Origin: Tectiglobus sp963922535
Lineage (GTDB): Bacteria; Pseudomonadota; Alphaproteobacteria; Rhizobiales; Hyphomicrobiaceae
Direction: 5' to 3'
DNA: 64,000 nucleotides
NCBI GenBank assembly: GCA_963922535.1
Contig: CAWUIN010000001.1
Coordinates: 35,151 to 99,150, forward strand
Position numbers and translations under genes: made by a program. Positions 52,409-61,421 of this stretch are shown in pieces (position 1 is the stretch's first letter; every line of letters starts with the position of its first letter). The notes beneath the pieces were generated by a model. It did no database searches. It was not told where the DNA came from and saw only the letters and a list, made by a program, of their open reading frames with translations.

Positions 52409-53425
52409 TTACTGCACGGACGTCAAACGCTTGCATAGCGTATGGGCTTTATTAAGCGCAGCCGCACGCGTGTCAAAACTGGCAACGGTTTGTCCACCCG
52501 GTGCATGCTCATCGGAAAAGTTTTTCGCCATCTGCGCTTCAAAGCCTGGATAGACATCCAACGTCGTCAGCTGCACGGTATCGGCTGCCTGCGACTGAAT
52601 GAGAAGGGTTTTGGGGCCGCCATAGCTGGCCACCTGCACCCGGCATTCCCGAGCAGAAGAAGGCAACAAGGGCGCCGCTGCAGACGCCAAATACGACGCG
52701 TTATATTTCGTCGTGTTCACCGCTTGATCTGGAGCGAGCGCAATTGACCGTGGCTGCTCGCCTTGTGCACGATTATCCTGCTGGCCATTACAGAATTTTT
52801 CCCGGTAAAGACTGGCGATATGCTCAATCGAGCGGCCATAGCGCCGGTCTACGGCCCAGCGACCGGACAGATCCTGAAATGTAACGGGACGGCGGCTTGC
52901 AACAGGACGCGATGACCTTAAAATCAGGTCTTGCGTAAGTCGCGTCCGTGGTGCAACCGGGTCATCAAGCCGTTCACCTGAATATACCACAAGGTGTTGG
53001 ATTTGCGCCAGCACGCCCGTCTTGACATCGGGAAACTCGTTGCCGGGTACACCACCCCCGGTTGTGCCAATGCCAGCAAAGTTATTCTGCCTTGGGTGAA
53101 CATCTCCCCGGCGGCCGTTTGATCTGCGAAAGGTTAAAAAGTTCGTCTCAATCGCCATTTGATAAAAGGCATAATCCCAGCGAACTTGCCATACCTCCCC
53201 GTGATATTTGTACCAATCCGCAATATTTTGAAACCGGGACAGCAGACGCTCGTTGCGCATCTTCAGAAAGCCCATGAGACGATCCGGGGTAACGCAGGCA
53301 GGGACCTGGTTCGTTGCAGATAATCGGATTGGCGGCAGTTCAGCCTGCGCAGTCCGGGATAACATGAGGCAATGCGAGATATATAAAACGCTGACGATGA
53401 ACAAGAAATTTCGCAGAAAATGCAT
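52409..53425 (-). CDS. Secreted glucosaminidase-like protein with SPOR-like tail (paralogue 1)
   Basis: 338 residues. A signal peptide (FLFIVSVLYISHCLMLSRTAQA) is followed by a domain with PACVTPDRLMGFLKMRN, YQMAIETNFLTFR and QNNFAGIGTTGGGVPGNEFP, the layout of GH73-type glucosaminidases; the Glu in AIETNFL is the likely catalytic acid. The last 75 residues (CRVQVASYGGPKTLLIQSQA, LNKAHTLC) resemble a SPOR-type peptidoglycan-binding module. It should act in the periplasm on cell wall. It is a tandem paralogue of the next gene. Confidence 0.87.
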   Translation of the reverse strand: MHFLRNFLFIVSVLYISHCLMLSRTAQAELPPIRLSATNQVPACVTPDRLMGFLKMRNERLLSRFQNIADWYKYHGEVWQVRWDYAFYQMAIETNFLTFRRSNGRRGDVHPRQNNFAGIGTTGGGVPGNEFPDVKTGVLAQIQHLVVYSGERLDDPVAPRTRLTQDLILRSSRPVASRRPVTFQDLSGRWAVDRRYGRSIEHIASLYREKFCNGQQDNRAQGEQPRSIALAPDQAVNTTKYNASYLASAAAPLLPSSARECRVQVASYGGPKTLLIQSQAADTVQLTTLDVYPGFEAQMAKNFSDEHAPGGQTVASFDTRAAALNKAHTLCKRLTSVQ

Positions 53426-53802
53426 ACTGTTACTCCCTCTGCCCTAATTTGCGGAAATATTTCAGTTGGATTTACAATCGAGCTGCGTTGAGGCCTGAGT
53501 AAGACGGATAAGAAATGTGCACATGTATTTATTTACCAATATTTATTTACCAAAACATGTCTTCAGTTGATCCTCACGAGAGCTGGTTTGGCGAAATAGA
53601 GACCAGCTTCAGGAGCCAGAGGCCAGGAATTGGAGGCAGGGAATTGGCGGCAAGGACATAGCTCAAGAATGAGCGGTGCATAAAGGCCGGCTTTGCCCAA
53701 TTGCTCCTGGACGGGATAGGTTTTCCCGCCATCGGCGTTGCGTTAGATTGATGGAGGGAAAATTCGCCTCCGCCGGCTTCATGCGGCAACTAACGGCACG
53801 GC
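53426..53802. other. Intergenic region with R3 copy D and a 14-bp tandem repeat
   Basis: Between the two paralogues. At 53526-53553 a 14-bp unit (TATTTATTTACCAA) occurs twice perfectly. R3 copy D covers about 53563-53715. No gene is supported; a 71-codon minus-strand frame runs through the repeat but carries no family signature. Confidence 0.6.
53563..53715 (-). repeat. R3 repeat, copy D (minus strand)
   Basis: On the minus strand it includes TTGAGCTATGTCCTTGCC, then CCTGGCCTCTGGCTCCTGAA, GCTGGTCTCTATTTCGCCAA, ACCAGCTCTCG and ends ATCAACTGA. It aligns with copies A-C; the terminal frame reads APEAGLYFAKPALVRIN-stop. A small internal tandem (GGAATTGGAGGCA / GGAATTGGCGGCA) expands its middle. 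Confidence 0.75.
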
Positions 53803-55089
53803 TTAGCCCTCGGGACAAAGTTTGAAAGCTTTATCAAGGGCAAGCGTTTGTGAGCTAAATTCATCGATTTTTTCTCCACCCTGAGCATAAGCGGCAATAT
53901 AAGCAGTTGTTTCTTCCTGTTCCCGCTCAGGATTAACGTCAAGCACGGTGTAATTGATATGCGAAGCGTCTGAGGAGCGGATGATCACCGCCTTCTGGCC
54001 ACCGTAACTTGCCGTCCAAACTCTGCATTTTTTGTTTTTTTCACTCGTCTGTTTTGAAGAGCCCGCTTTTGAACGGCCATTCGATGCAGCATCTGCAACA
54101 GCAGCAGCGGCGGCAGATGCAATTTTCTGATTCTGCTGCACGACCTTGGCGCGTACCTCGCTGGCGTTGGCTGCCTCTGCGTCTGGTTTGCCTGCGGTTG
54201 AGGCTGACGTGTCTGTAGTAGAATTAATAACTTTTATACCAACATCAATTTTCGATGTGGAATCGGCGGCATTCGCTCTAGCAGATGGGACTTGCCGGCC
54301 CTGACCAGGAGACGTTTCTTGCTGCTGATCCGGACGGCGATAAACCGTCGATGCACCGAGCGATGCACGAGCCGATAACGCTGTATCGGACAAGGTCGGC
54401 GTTGCCTCAGGATTTCGGGCAGCAATCTGCTGTCCCGTACCGCGCGCTTGTGCAACTAATGATGGATTTGGATCTGGCGCGTTGCAGTACGAGCTGTAGA
54501 AAATATTTGCCAGAGATTGAATATCCTGCCCATAATCACGGTCGCCGGGTGCCCACTTCGCGCCAATCTGGCCGAAGGTCACGGGGCCATTGATTGAATT
54601 CTGCCATTTTCTGAGGATTCCCCAGGACTGTACCTTGCGCGTACGTTCTGCGATCGGATTATCAACCCGCACGCCAGCATAAATTAAAAGATGTTCCAAA
54701 TGAGCGCGCACGCCGTCGGAAACGCTGGAGAAACGCTCTCCCTTAACGCCACCACCCGTTGCCCCAAGACCAGCAAAGTTATTTTGCGACCAGCTAACAT
54801 CACCGGTAAACTTAAGCGAATTTGTTTCCATAATCATCTGGAAAAAAGCAAAATCCCAGCGAATATTCAACTCATTGCCATGCTTCGTGTAATAAACGGC
54901 GATTTCATCGAACTGTGTCCGCAGATCTGGATTGCGCTTTTTTAATAATGCCGTAAATCTGCCAGGCGTTGCACAGGCCGGCATCTTGTTGTTTGCGCTT
55001 AACAATACCGGAGGAATGCTTTCAGCCCGAACCGGTGAACCTAAAATACTCAGAAAAACTACCAGGGCCGCACCGCTTAAAATCTTCAT
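53803..55089 (-). CDS. Secreted glucosaminidase-like protein with SPOR-like tail (paralogue 2)
   Basis: 428 residues. Signal peptide (LSGAALVVFLSILGSPVRA), then the same domain as the previous gene: PACATPGRFTALLKKRNPD, FQMIMETNSLKFTG, SQNNFAGLGATGGGVKGERF, HLEHLLIYAGVR and GQIGAKWAPGDRDYG. A long S/T/A-rich linker (about 225-350) follows, and the tail CRVWTASYGGQKAVIIRSSD with LDKAFKLC matches that of paralogue 1. It is probably a periplasmic peptidoglycan hydrolase or remodelling factor. It shares direction and 380 bp of repeat-filled spacer with paralogue 1. Confidence 0.87.
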   Translation of the reverse strand: MKILSGAALVVFLSILGSPVRAESIPPVLLSANNKMPACATPGRFTALLKKRNPDLRTQFDEIAVYYTKHGNELNIRWDFAFFQMIMETNSLKFTGDVSWSQNNFAGLGATGGGVKGERFSSVSDGVRAHLEHLLIYAGVRVDNPIAERTRKVQSWGILRKWQNSINGPVTFGQIGAKWAPGDRDYGQDIQSLANIFYSSYCNAPDPNPSLVAQARGTGQQIAARNPEATPTLSDTALSARASLGASTVYRRPDQQQETSPGQGRQVPSARANAADSTSKIDVGIKVINSTTDTSASTAGKPDAEAANASEVRAKVVQQNQKIASAAAAAVADAASNGRSKAGSSKQTSEKNKKCRVWTASYGGQKAVIIRSSDASHINYTVLDVNPEREQEETTAYIAAYAQGGEKIDEFSSQTLALDKAFKLCPEG

Positions 55090-55410
55090 GAATACTCCTA
55101 TAAATCTTAATCGCTTTGCCTTACCGGCTTTTACGGACTGAATGTCGGCAACTTTCAGGACTTATTCCGTTAAATGCCTTTCGCAAAATAGAAAAATTCA
55201 AATTCGCACAATTATTAATTTATGCCCCATGACAACGGCTGCAATGAGAATTGTAGTAGGAAAAATTACGGCAAAAAAACGACCGAGTGCGGCATAATCT
55301 CCATTATTAAGCCAAATGGCGTTCCAAGATTATCAGCTCAAACTTAGGCCGTAATGCGGGTGAACGGATTTGTCTCGGCCGGCTCGTGCGCTATATGCTA
55401 ACGGGCCGGC

Positions 55411-56250
55411 CTAGCTGTTATCTCCATCCATCATCCCACCTAAAGGACTAAGGATGGAACCCTCACCGGTACCGCCAACCGGCCCGGCATTCGCCAGAAT
55501 ACGCCCGGCAAGACGGGAAAATGGCAGGCTTTGCAGCCATACGGTGCCTGGCCCTCTCAGCTTTGCAAAGAAAAAACCCTCACCACCGAAAATCATCGAT
55601 TTAACAGAACCGACACTGAAGATATCGAAATCGACATCCGCTGTCATGGCAGCAATGCACCCTGTATCCACATCCAGTTCCTCGCCCGGCGCCAAATGCC
55701 GTTCGACAACGCAACCGCCGACATGAACAAATGCGAACCCGTCGCCTTCCAGCTTCTGCATGATGAAACCTTCACCACCGAACAGACCTGTCATAATTTT
55801 ACGCTGAAAGTGAATGCCAACCGACACACCTTTAGCAGCGCACAGGAAGGCATCCTTCTGGGCAATCAAGGTGCCTCCCATATCTGCAAGATTGAAGGGC
55901 AGGATCGTACCGGGATAGGGGGCGGCAAAAGACACCCGGGCCTTGCCCTGGCCTTGATGGGTGAAGACAGTCATGAATAAACTTTCACCTGTCAGCAGCC
56001 GTTTGCCCGCTGCCGCCAGCGTTCCCCAAAGGCCACCGCTGGATTTCTGACTGCCATCGCCAAAAATGGTGTCCATGTGGATGACCGGATGTTTGAACAT
56101 CATCGAACCGGCTTCGGCGATTGCACTTTCTCCCGGATCGAGTTCGATTTCGACAAACTGCATCTCCTGGCCATGAATTTCATAATCGATCTCGTCAGCC
56201 TGCCCCTTGTTTCTTCGCGGACCGCCAGTTGTTGGCACTGAACTTGACAT
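55411..56250 (-). CDS. AIM24 / TIGR00266 family protein
   Basis: 279 residues. It shows the repeated beta-helix pattern of the family: VEIELDPGESAIAEAGSMMF, GLFGGEGFIMQKLEGDGFAFV, LDVDTGCIAAMTADVDFDI, MIFGGEGFFFAKLRGPGTVWLQSLP. No signal peptide or membrane helix. The family is found from bacteria to mitochondria and has no agreed bacterial role. It is monocistronic. Confidence 0.92.
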   Translation of the reverse strand: MSSSVPTTGGPRRNKGQADEIDYEIHGQEMQFVEIELDPGESAIAEAGSMMFKHPVIHMDTIFGDGSQKSSGGLWGTLAAAGKRLLTGESLFMTVFTHQGQGKARVSFAAPYPGTILPFNLADMGGTLIAQKDAFLCAAKGVSVGIHFQRKIMTGLFGGEGFIMQKLEGDGFAFVHVGGCVVERHLAPGEELDVDTGCIAAMTADVDFDIFSVGSVKSMIFGGEGFFFAKLRGPGTVWLQSLPFSRLAGRILANAGPVGGTGEGSILSPLGGMMDGDNS

Positions 56251-56485
56251 TGAGCGACCTCCTTGAAGCTAACAGGCATGCAATCCGATCAAACTTTATC
56301 GCCTGGTGTTATAAATTATGTTATGAATTTAGCCTTGTGGCAGTAGCTTAGTAAAACCAATCCGGCGGCCATCTCATTGCTCAAAGCAGATCGCCAGTCC
56401 CGCACCAGGCACCAGCGCTGAAATCTTGTGCAAAGCCCAGCGGCCGGTTCGCATCCGCGACGCAGGCTTGTTTTTGTAATCCGAA

Positions 56486-57496
56486 TTACTGCTGCGCGGC
56501 AGGACTGCTCAAACGGATGAAGGCTCCAATGGCATCCTGCGGAACGTTGGGGCCCATTGCCGATGGATCTCCACGCTGACTTAGCCCGTATGCCGGGACA
56601 GTATTAGAGAATTTGGATACAAACGAACGTCTTTTCTTAACTCCTGCCACCGTGATCCGCTGCTGTGCGAGTTCCTCCTCGCCTTCAACAGGAAAAAATG
56701 GTTTTATTTCCATACGTTGCAGCGCAGGACAAGCACGCGTCGCGTCTGGTGCACCCCCTTCCCAACTGACGTTGACATGGTACTGCAGATCGCAGACGGC
56801 AATTTGCGGCGGCATATGGGTCAATTCAAAGTAATCGTACCCTTCCTTGAGACGCTGCCAGAACATAAATTCCGGACTGCGAATATGTCGCAACATGTTT
56901 TCCTGGGTCATGCGAAATGGAAACGCATGGACATGAATTTCTTCCTGGCCGCCTTCGAATGCCTCGCGCGCCAAAGCATAAATTTCCTCGATCAGCGGAT
57001 CTGTCATCGCATAGCAACCAGCCGATGTGCATTTGCCATGAACCATCAGAAAATTGCCGGTACGACCATGGGCACGATCATACGCATTCGGATATCCAAG
57101 ATTGAAAGACAGGTGAAAGCTGGAATTCGGGTTCATTTGCTGGTTTCTAACGGTATAAAAACCTTCAGGCGCCTGCTTATCGCCCTGCTTGCGTTTGGGC
57201 CCCAGCTCTCCTGACCATGTGCAAATTGGATACGTTTTAAAGTGATAAAAGCGACCGTCTCTTCTTTTCTTCCAGATCTCAAGCTCGGATTCCTGCTTGA
57301 AAATCCGGATAAAAATGGGTGCCTGCAGCTTCATTTTCTTCTTGCCGAGCAGCATAAGTGAAGATTGGGAGACAGGTTTCAGGTGCTTGGGTATTTCAAT
57401 CCTGGTGGCACACGAGGCAACAATCGCTATGCACAGCAAGCTTAAACCCAGGCTTACGGAAAGCTTCACCAATCCTGTCCGGTTCGTCACTTTCAT
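56486..57496 (-). CDS. L,D-transpeptidase family lipoprotein (YafK-like)
   Basis: About 336 residues from the ATG at 57496; a GTG six codons upstream also opens the frame. The signal peptide ends with a lipobox-like VASCATRIEIP. The YkuD-type catalytic motif is FLMVHGKCTSAGCYAMTD, with the nucleophilic Cys in SAGC and the His of VHG. The pattern LGPKRKQGDKQAPEGFYTV before it is typical of YafK/DpaA-like proteins, which cut or attach lipoproteins to peptidoglycan. It is periplasmic. Confidence 0.92.
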   Translation of the reverse strand: MKVTNRTGLVKLSVSLGLSLLCIAIVASCATRIEIPKHLKPVSQSSLMLLGKKKMKLQAPIFIRIFKQESELEIWKKRRDGRFYHFKTYPICTWSGELGPKRKQGDKQAPEGFYTVRNQQMNPNSSFHLSFNLGYPNAYDRAHGRTGNFLMVHGKCTSAGCYAMTDPLIEEIYALAREAFEGGQEEIHVHAFPFRMTQENMLRHIRSPEFMFWQRLKEGYDYFELTHMPPQIAVCDLQYHVNVSWEGGAPDATRACPALQRMEIKPFFPVEGEEELAQQRITVAGVKKRRSFVSKFSNTVPAYGLSQRGDPSAMGPNVPQDAIGAFIRLSSPAAQQ

Positions 57497-57759
57497 ACAA
57501 TATGCCCCCGCCACGGATGCCCGGCCTCAAGATCGACAATTGTCAATCTCAACTCCAGGTCATGCGATCCACTGTTATTAAACCCGATACTTTCTTAGCG
57601 CCCTTTTACGACGCAAGCGTCGCACCCAGTCTTGACCATGAAGCAAGTTCGCAAAGACTGATTTGATACTAAGTAATTATGAATTCAGGTGCAATCTTGG
57701 CAAGACGATTGTTAATGTTAATGATACCATAGGCTACTCAGAATTTGCGTGGTTTAAAT

Positions 57760-58797
57760 CTAAGAGATATCTTTAAAGATTGTATCGACATAGTGAATAC
57801 CCATGCGGGATTTGACTCCGGCGAGAATCTGGCCTGCTTTTGCGCGCCCCGCCATGGTACCACGATAGACGGAACGTTTGACGTAGCCAAGGTCTTGCTT
57901 GAGTTCGTTACGTCTTTCACGAATTGGTGCAATCAGTTCAAGCAAGCACGGTAACAGCCGCTTTTTGATTTCGCCATCGCCAACTCCACCCTGGGTATAG
58001 CGCCGTTTTAGCTCTTCAAGGCCGCAGAGATCGCTGTCAAATGCATCGAGATAGGTAAAAATGACGTTTCCTTCGATGACGCCTGGCTCATCAATCTGGC
58101 GGCCATCCATGCCTGGATAGAGCGCGTTCACAAAAGATTTTATCTGTTTGTCTGTAGCGTCAAGGTGCAGAGCGTTGCCAAGCGATTTGGACATTTTTGC
58201 TTTGCCATCGGGCGCTGGTAGCCGGCCCACTTTGGGGTACATGCCATCAATCGGCTTGAGTGCACCGGCACCGTAAAGCCCTTCAAACGTTTGCACAATA
58301 TCGTTGGTCAGCTCCAGCATCGGCGCCTGATCATCGCCGACCGGCACAAGATCGGCGCCAAAACCGACAATATCGGCAACCTGGGAAACCGGATACATGA
58401 AAAAGCCTGCCGGCACATGGTCCGTCATGCCCTTTTGCTGGATCTCCGCCTTGACCGTTGGATTGCGCTCGACACGGCCTACTCCGACCAGATTTGAGAG
58501 ATACATATAAAGCTCTGCCAGTTCCGGGACCATCGATTGGACGACGATATTCGTTCGCTCCGGATCAATGCCGGCCGCAATGTAATCGCACGCCACCTCA
58601 AGAACGTTAGAACTTACAACCTCAGGTGTACGGGCGTTATCAGTCAGCGCCTGCATGTCAGCTATAAGTATGTAAACCTCATACTCATCCTGAAGTTCAA
58701 CGCGGGTCTTGAGCGAACCAACGTAATGGCCGAGATGTAATTGCCCTGTCGGCCGATCACCGGTGAGAACGATTTTTTTTTGCTGTCCGCCTGACAT
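57760..58797 (-). CDS. trpS: Tryptophanyl-tRNA synthetase, atypical for alphaproteobacteria
   Basis: About 345 residues from the ATG at 58797, chosen by homology. Class I motifs: TGDRPTGQLHLGHYVGSLKT (HIGH-like) and KAKMSKSLGNALHL (KMSKS). The sequence pattern (TRVELQDEYEVYILIADMQA, PTVKAEIQQKGMTDHVPAGF) resembles the form seen in Firmicutes such as Streptococcus and Lactobacillus rather than the usual proteobacterial FSGVQPTGNLHLGN form. In relatives trpS follows murJ; here it is alone. Horizontal acquisition is likely. Confidence 0.94.
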   Translation of the reverse strand: MSGGQQKKIVLTGDRPTGQLHLGHYVGSLKTRVELQDEYEVYILIADMQALTDNARTPEVVSSNVLEVACDYIAAGIDPERTNIVVQSMVPELAELYMYLSNLVGVGRVERNPTVKAEIQQKGMTDHVPAGFFMYPVSQVADIVGFGADLVPVGDDQAPMLELTNDIVQTFEGLYGAGALKPIDGMYPKVGRLPAPDGKAKMSKSLGNALHLDATDKQIKSFVNALYPGMDGRQIDEPGVIEGNVIFTYLDAFDSDLCGLEELKRRYTQGGVGDGEIKKRLLPCLLELIAPIRERRNELKQDLGYVKRSVYRGTMAGRAKAGQILAGVKSRMGIHYVDTIFKDIS

Positions 58798-59072
58798 GGA
58801 ATATAATCCAATTCCTCTCATTGCCTGAATGCATGCCTACGATGAAATGGCATTGTCCTGATTTTGAGATCGTGCCGTATCAATGCTGTGCCCGTATTCC
58901 TGTATTTAAGGCAAGACCGTTGTGGGGAAAAGCCATCCGGTTGTCCAGTGGTCTGTATCAGTAAAAATGTCGGCTGCTTGCGCTGCCATGGCTTTCTGGT
59001 TATGTGTGAAAGTAAAAGTGGAAATATCAGGGCGTTTGCTCATTGACGACACGCCTTAGGGAGATGCATGAG

Positions 59073-60251
59073 ATGTTGCTTAAATTAATACGCATCTCAC
59101 AACGATTTATGCTCGTATTTGTGATGTTATCGGTCCTGGCCGTGCTTGCCAAGGCTCAGGACGATGGTTTCAACAGTAAGGCGCGCAGCGTCATCATGAT
59201 AGAGCATGAAAGTCAAGCGATACTCTATCAGAAGAACGCGGATGCGCTATTGCCGCCAGCCAGCATGAGTAAGCTCATGACGATCGCTATTATATTCAAG
59301 GCATTGAAGGCAGGCGAAATAAAATTGACGGACAAATTTGTAATGAGCGAGCATGCCTGGCGCACGGGCGGGGCTCCCTCGCGGACCTCTCCGATGTTTG
59401 TCCCTATAAATAAAAGTTCTACCCTTGCCGAACTCATCCAGGGCATCATTGTCCAGTCCGGCAATGATGCTGCCATCGCCGTGGCAGAGGGCCTGGCCGG
59501 ATCCGAACAGGCATTTGCCAAGATGATGGAGACAGAAGCGCGTCGGATCGGTTTGACGAGATCCACCTTTGGTAATCCGACGGGCCTCAACCATCCCAAC
59601 CAGCTTATGACAGCGCGTGAAATCGCAAAACTCAGCAGTTATCTGATTGACGAATATCCTGAATATTATAAGATGTTTGCGCAAAAGCGTTTCAATTACA
59701 GACGGCACAAGTTTATCAACCGCAATCGCCTTTTGTTTGCAAAGATAGGGGTTGATGGGCTCAAGACAGGCTATACGAAGGCCTCCGGCTATAGCGTAGC
59801 ACTTTCCGCCGTACAGGATGGTCGCCGTCTGATTGTTGTACTATGTGGCTTTGAAACCTCAAAGGAACGCTGGACTGAAGCGCGGCGTATTCTTACCTGG
59901 GGCTTCGATGATTTCCGAACTTTTAAACTGTTTGGCGAAGACAATGTCGTTGGCCAGGCACGGGTCTGGGGCGGCTCGCAAATTTTCGTGCCATTGGTCG
60001 GCAATGGGCCGATCGAAGTGGTACTGCCACGCCATCCCGTCAATCAGAGGCTGCGTGCCGAAGTCGTCTACAACACACCGTTGAAACCGCCAATTCATAA
60101 GGGCGATCAAGTTGCTTTTTTGCACGTGCGCAGCAGCAGCGGTGCAACCAACAACGTACCTCTCTATGCCGCGGAAGAAGTCAAATCCGGCGGGACCATG
60201 CGGCGGGGACTGGATTCACTCTTTCATCTCGCCTTCGGTTGGTTACCTTAG
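59073..60251 (+). CDS. dacA: D-alanyl-D-alanine carboxypeptidase (PBP5/6 family)
   Basis: About 392 residues from the ATG at 59073, which has AGGGAG at 10 bp; upstream ATG and TTG codons are alternatives. The signal segment FMLVFVMLSVLAVLAKAQ is followed by the penicillin-binding motifs: SxxK in PPASMSKLMT, SxN in VQSGNDAAIAVAEG, and KTG in GVDGLKTGYTKASG. The C-terminal domain after residue 280 ends near a weak amphipathic helix (RGLDSLFHLAFGWLP), a likely membrane anchor. It trims pentapeptides in peptidoglycan. Confidence 0.96.
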   Translation: MLLKLIRISQRFMLVFVMLSVLAVLAKAQDDGFNSKARSVIMIEHESQAILYQKNADALLPPASMSKLMTIAIIFKALKAGEIKLTDKFVMSEHAWRTGGAPSRTSPMFVPINKSSTLAELIQGIIVQSGNDAAIAVAEGLAGSEQAFAKMMETEARRIGLTRSTFGNPTGLNHPNQLMTAREIAKLSSYLIDEYPEYYKMFAQKRFNYRRHKFINRNRLLFAKIGVDGLKTGYTKASGYSVALSAVQDGRRLIVVLCGFETSKERWTEARRILTWGFDDFRTFKLFGEDNVVGQARVWGGSQIFVPLVGNGPIEVVLPRHPVNQRLRAEVVYNTPLKPPIHKGDQVAFLHVRSSSGATNNVPLYAAEEVKSGGTMRRGLDSLFHLAFGWLP

Positions 60252-60294
60252 CGGTCTGTATCGTGATTTGCCGCATGGGATCAGGCTTGGCGAA

Positions 60295-60312
60295 AGCAAA
60301 GCTGCTTTTTTA
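60295..60312 (+). terminator. Weak terminator candidate after dacA
   Basis: A short stem AAAGCA/TGCTTT with a 4-nt loop is followed by a T-run (TTTTTT), 45 bp after the dacA stop. The stem is short and AT-rich, so activity is uncertain. Confidence 0.35.
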
Positions 60313-60382
60313 AGCTTTGCATACTGAAATTATTCACATAATACTTATCATACTTGCACAAGGTTGCATTGGAAAAATACTC

Positions 60383-61075
60383 ATGTCTGCATTCGACAGA
60401 TCAATAAAAATCGCACCATCCATTCTCAGCGCAGATTTCGCAAACTTTGGAGCTGAGTGTGTGGCTGTTGAAGCGCAAGGTTGCGACTGGGTTCACCTGG
60501 ATGTCATGGATGGGCACTTTGTTCCCAATATTACATTCGGACCACAAACCTGCGCTGCATTGCGTCCGCACATCAAAACCGTCATGGACGTTCATTTGAT
60601 GGTTGCACCAGTCGATCCGCATCTTGAGGCTTTTGCAAAGGCCGGGGCAGATATTCTCACAGTGCATGCAGAGGCCGGGCCGCATCTCGATCGCTCACTG
60701 CAGCGCATCAAGGACCTTGGCAAAAAGGCTGGTGTTGCGCTTAATCCATCAACACCGGAAAATATCGTCGCGTATGTGCTTGACCGCATTGATCTTGTTT
60801 GTGTTATGACAGTCAATCCTGGCTTTGGCGGACAATCTTTTCTCCATTCGCAAATTGAAAAGATCCGGCGTCTGCGCAGCATGATCGGTGAACTGCCAAT
60901 CCATATCGAAGTCGACGGTGGCATTACCGCAGACACGGCTCCTCATGCTGTCGCGGCCGGCGCGGATGTTCTGGTCGCCGGTTCAGCCGTCTTCAACGGC
61001 GGTTCCGTTGCACAATCTCATATCTACGGCCATAACATGATGGCAATCCGCTCTGCAGCAGGCCTTCATACATAA
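60383..61075 (+). CDS. rpe: Ribulose-phosphate 3-epimerase
   Basis: About 230 residues from the ATG at 60383; an open extension of 22 codons upstream is hydrophobic and not part of the family. TIM barrel: IKIAPSILSADFANFGAE, VHLDVMDGHFVPNITFG with metal-binding His and catalytic Asp, MDVHLMV, VCVMTVNPGFGGQSF, and EVDGGITADTAPHAVAAGADVLVAGSAVF. It interconverts ribulose-5-P and xylulose-5-P in the pentose phosphate pathway. Confidence 0.97.
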   Translation: MSAFDRSIKIAPSILSADFANFGAECVAVEAQGCDWVHLDVMDGHFVPNITFGPQTCAALRPHIKTVMDVHLMVAPVDPHLEAFAKAGADILTVHAEAGPHLDRSLQRIKDLGKKAGVALNPSTPENIVAYVLDRIDLVCVMTVNPGFGGQSFLHSQIEKIRRLRSMIGELPIHIEVDGGITADTAPHAVAAGADVLVAGSAVFNGGSVAQSHIYGHNMMAIRSAAGLHT

Positions 61076-61184
61076 TGATACATAATGAAAGCAACCGCAC
61101 GATGCAGACAAATGCCAATGACACAGGTGACGGCCGGCAGCGACAGATTGAGAACATCAGGCCGACAGAGGCCGGATTCACACT

Positions 61185-61421
61185 CTACGGCAGATCCGCG
61201 TCAGTTAAAGGACGTGCTGCCTCAAGCACCAGCAGTGGTATGCCATCCACGATTGGAAATGCCAGCCGTGCACTTCTGCTGATCAGTTCTAAACGATCGG
61301 CGCGATAATCGAGCGAAGATTTCGTTAAAGGACAGACAAGAAGTTCCAGAAGACGCGGATCTGGTGCACGTGCCGTCGTATCGCTCACAGCATCTAAGCG
61401 TTGAGTTTCCCTGTCCGCCAT
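61185..61421 (-). CDS. Trm112 family protein
   Basis: 78 residues. The core LLELLVCPLTKSSLDYR and LAFPIVDGIPLLVLEAARPL matches the small Trm112 family, where the eukaryotic protein activates methyltransferases. Its start overlaps the stop of the LON-domain gene (TAATG). In Rhizobiales the cnoX/LON-domain/Trm112 order is usual. Confidence 0.94.
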   Translation of the reverse strand: MADRETQRLDAVSDTTARAPDPRLLELLVCPLTKSSLDYRADRLELISRSARLAFPIVDGIPLLVLEAARPLTDADLP

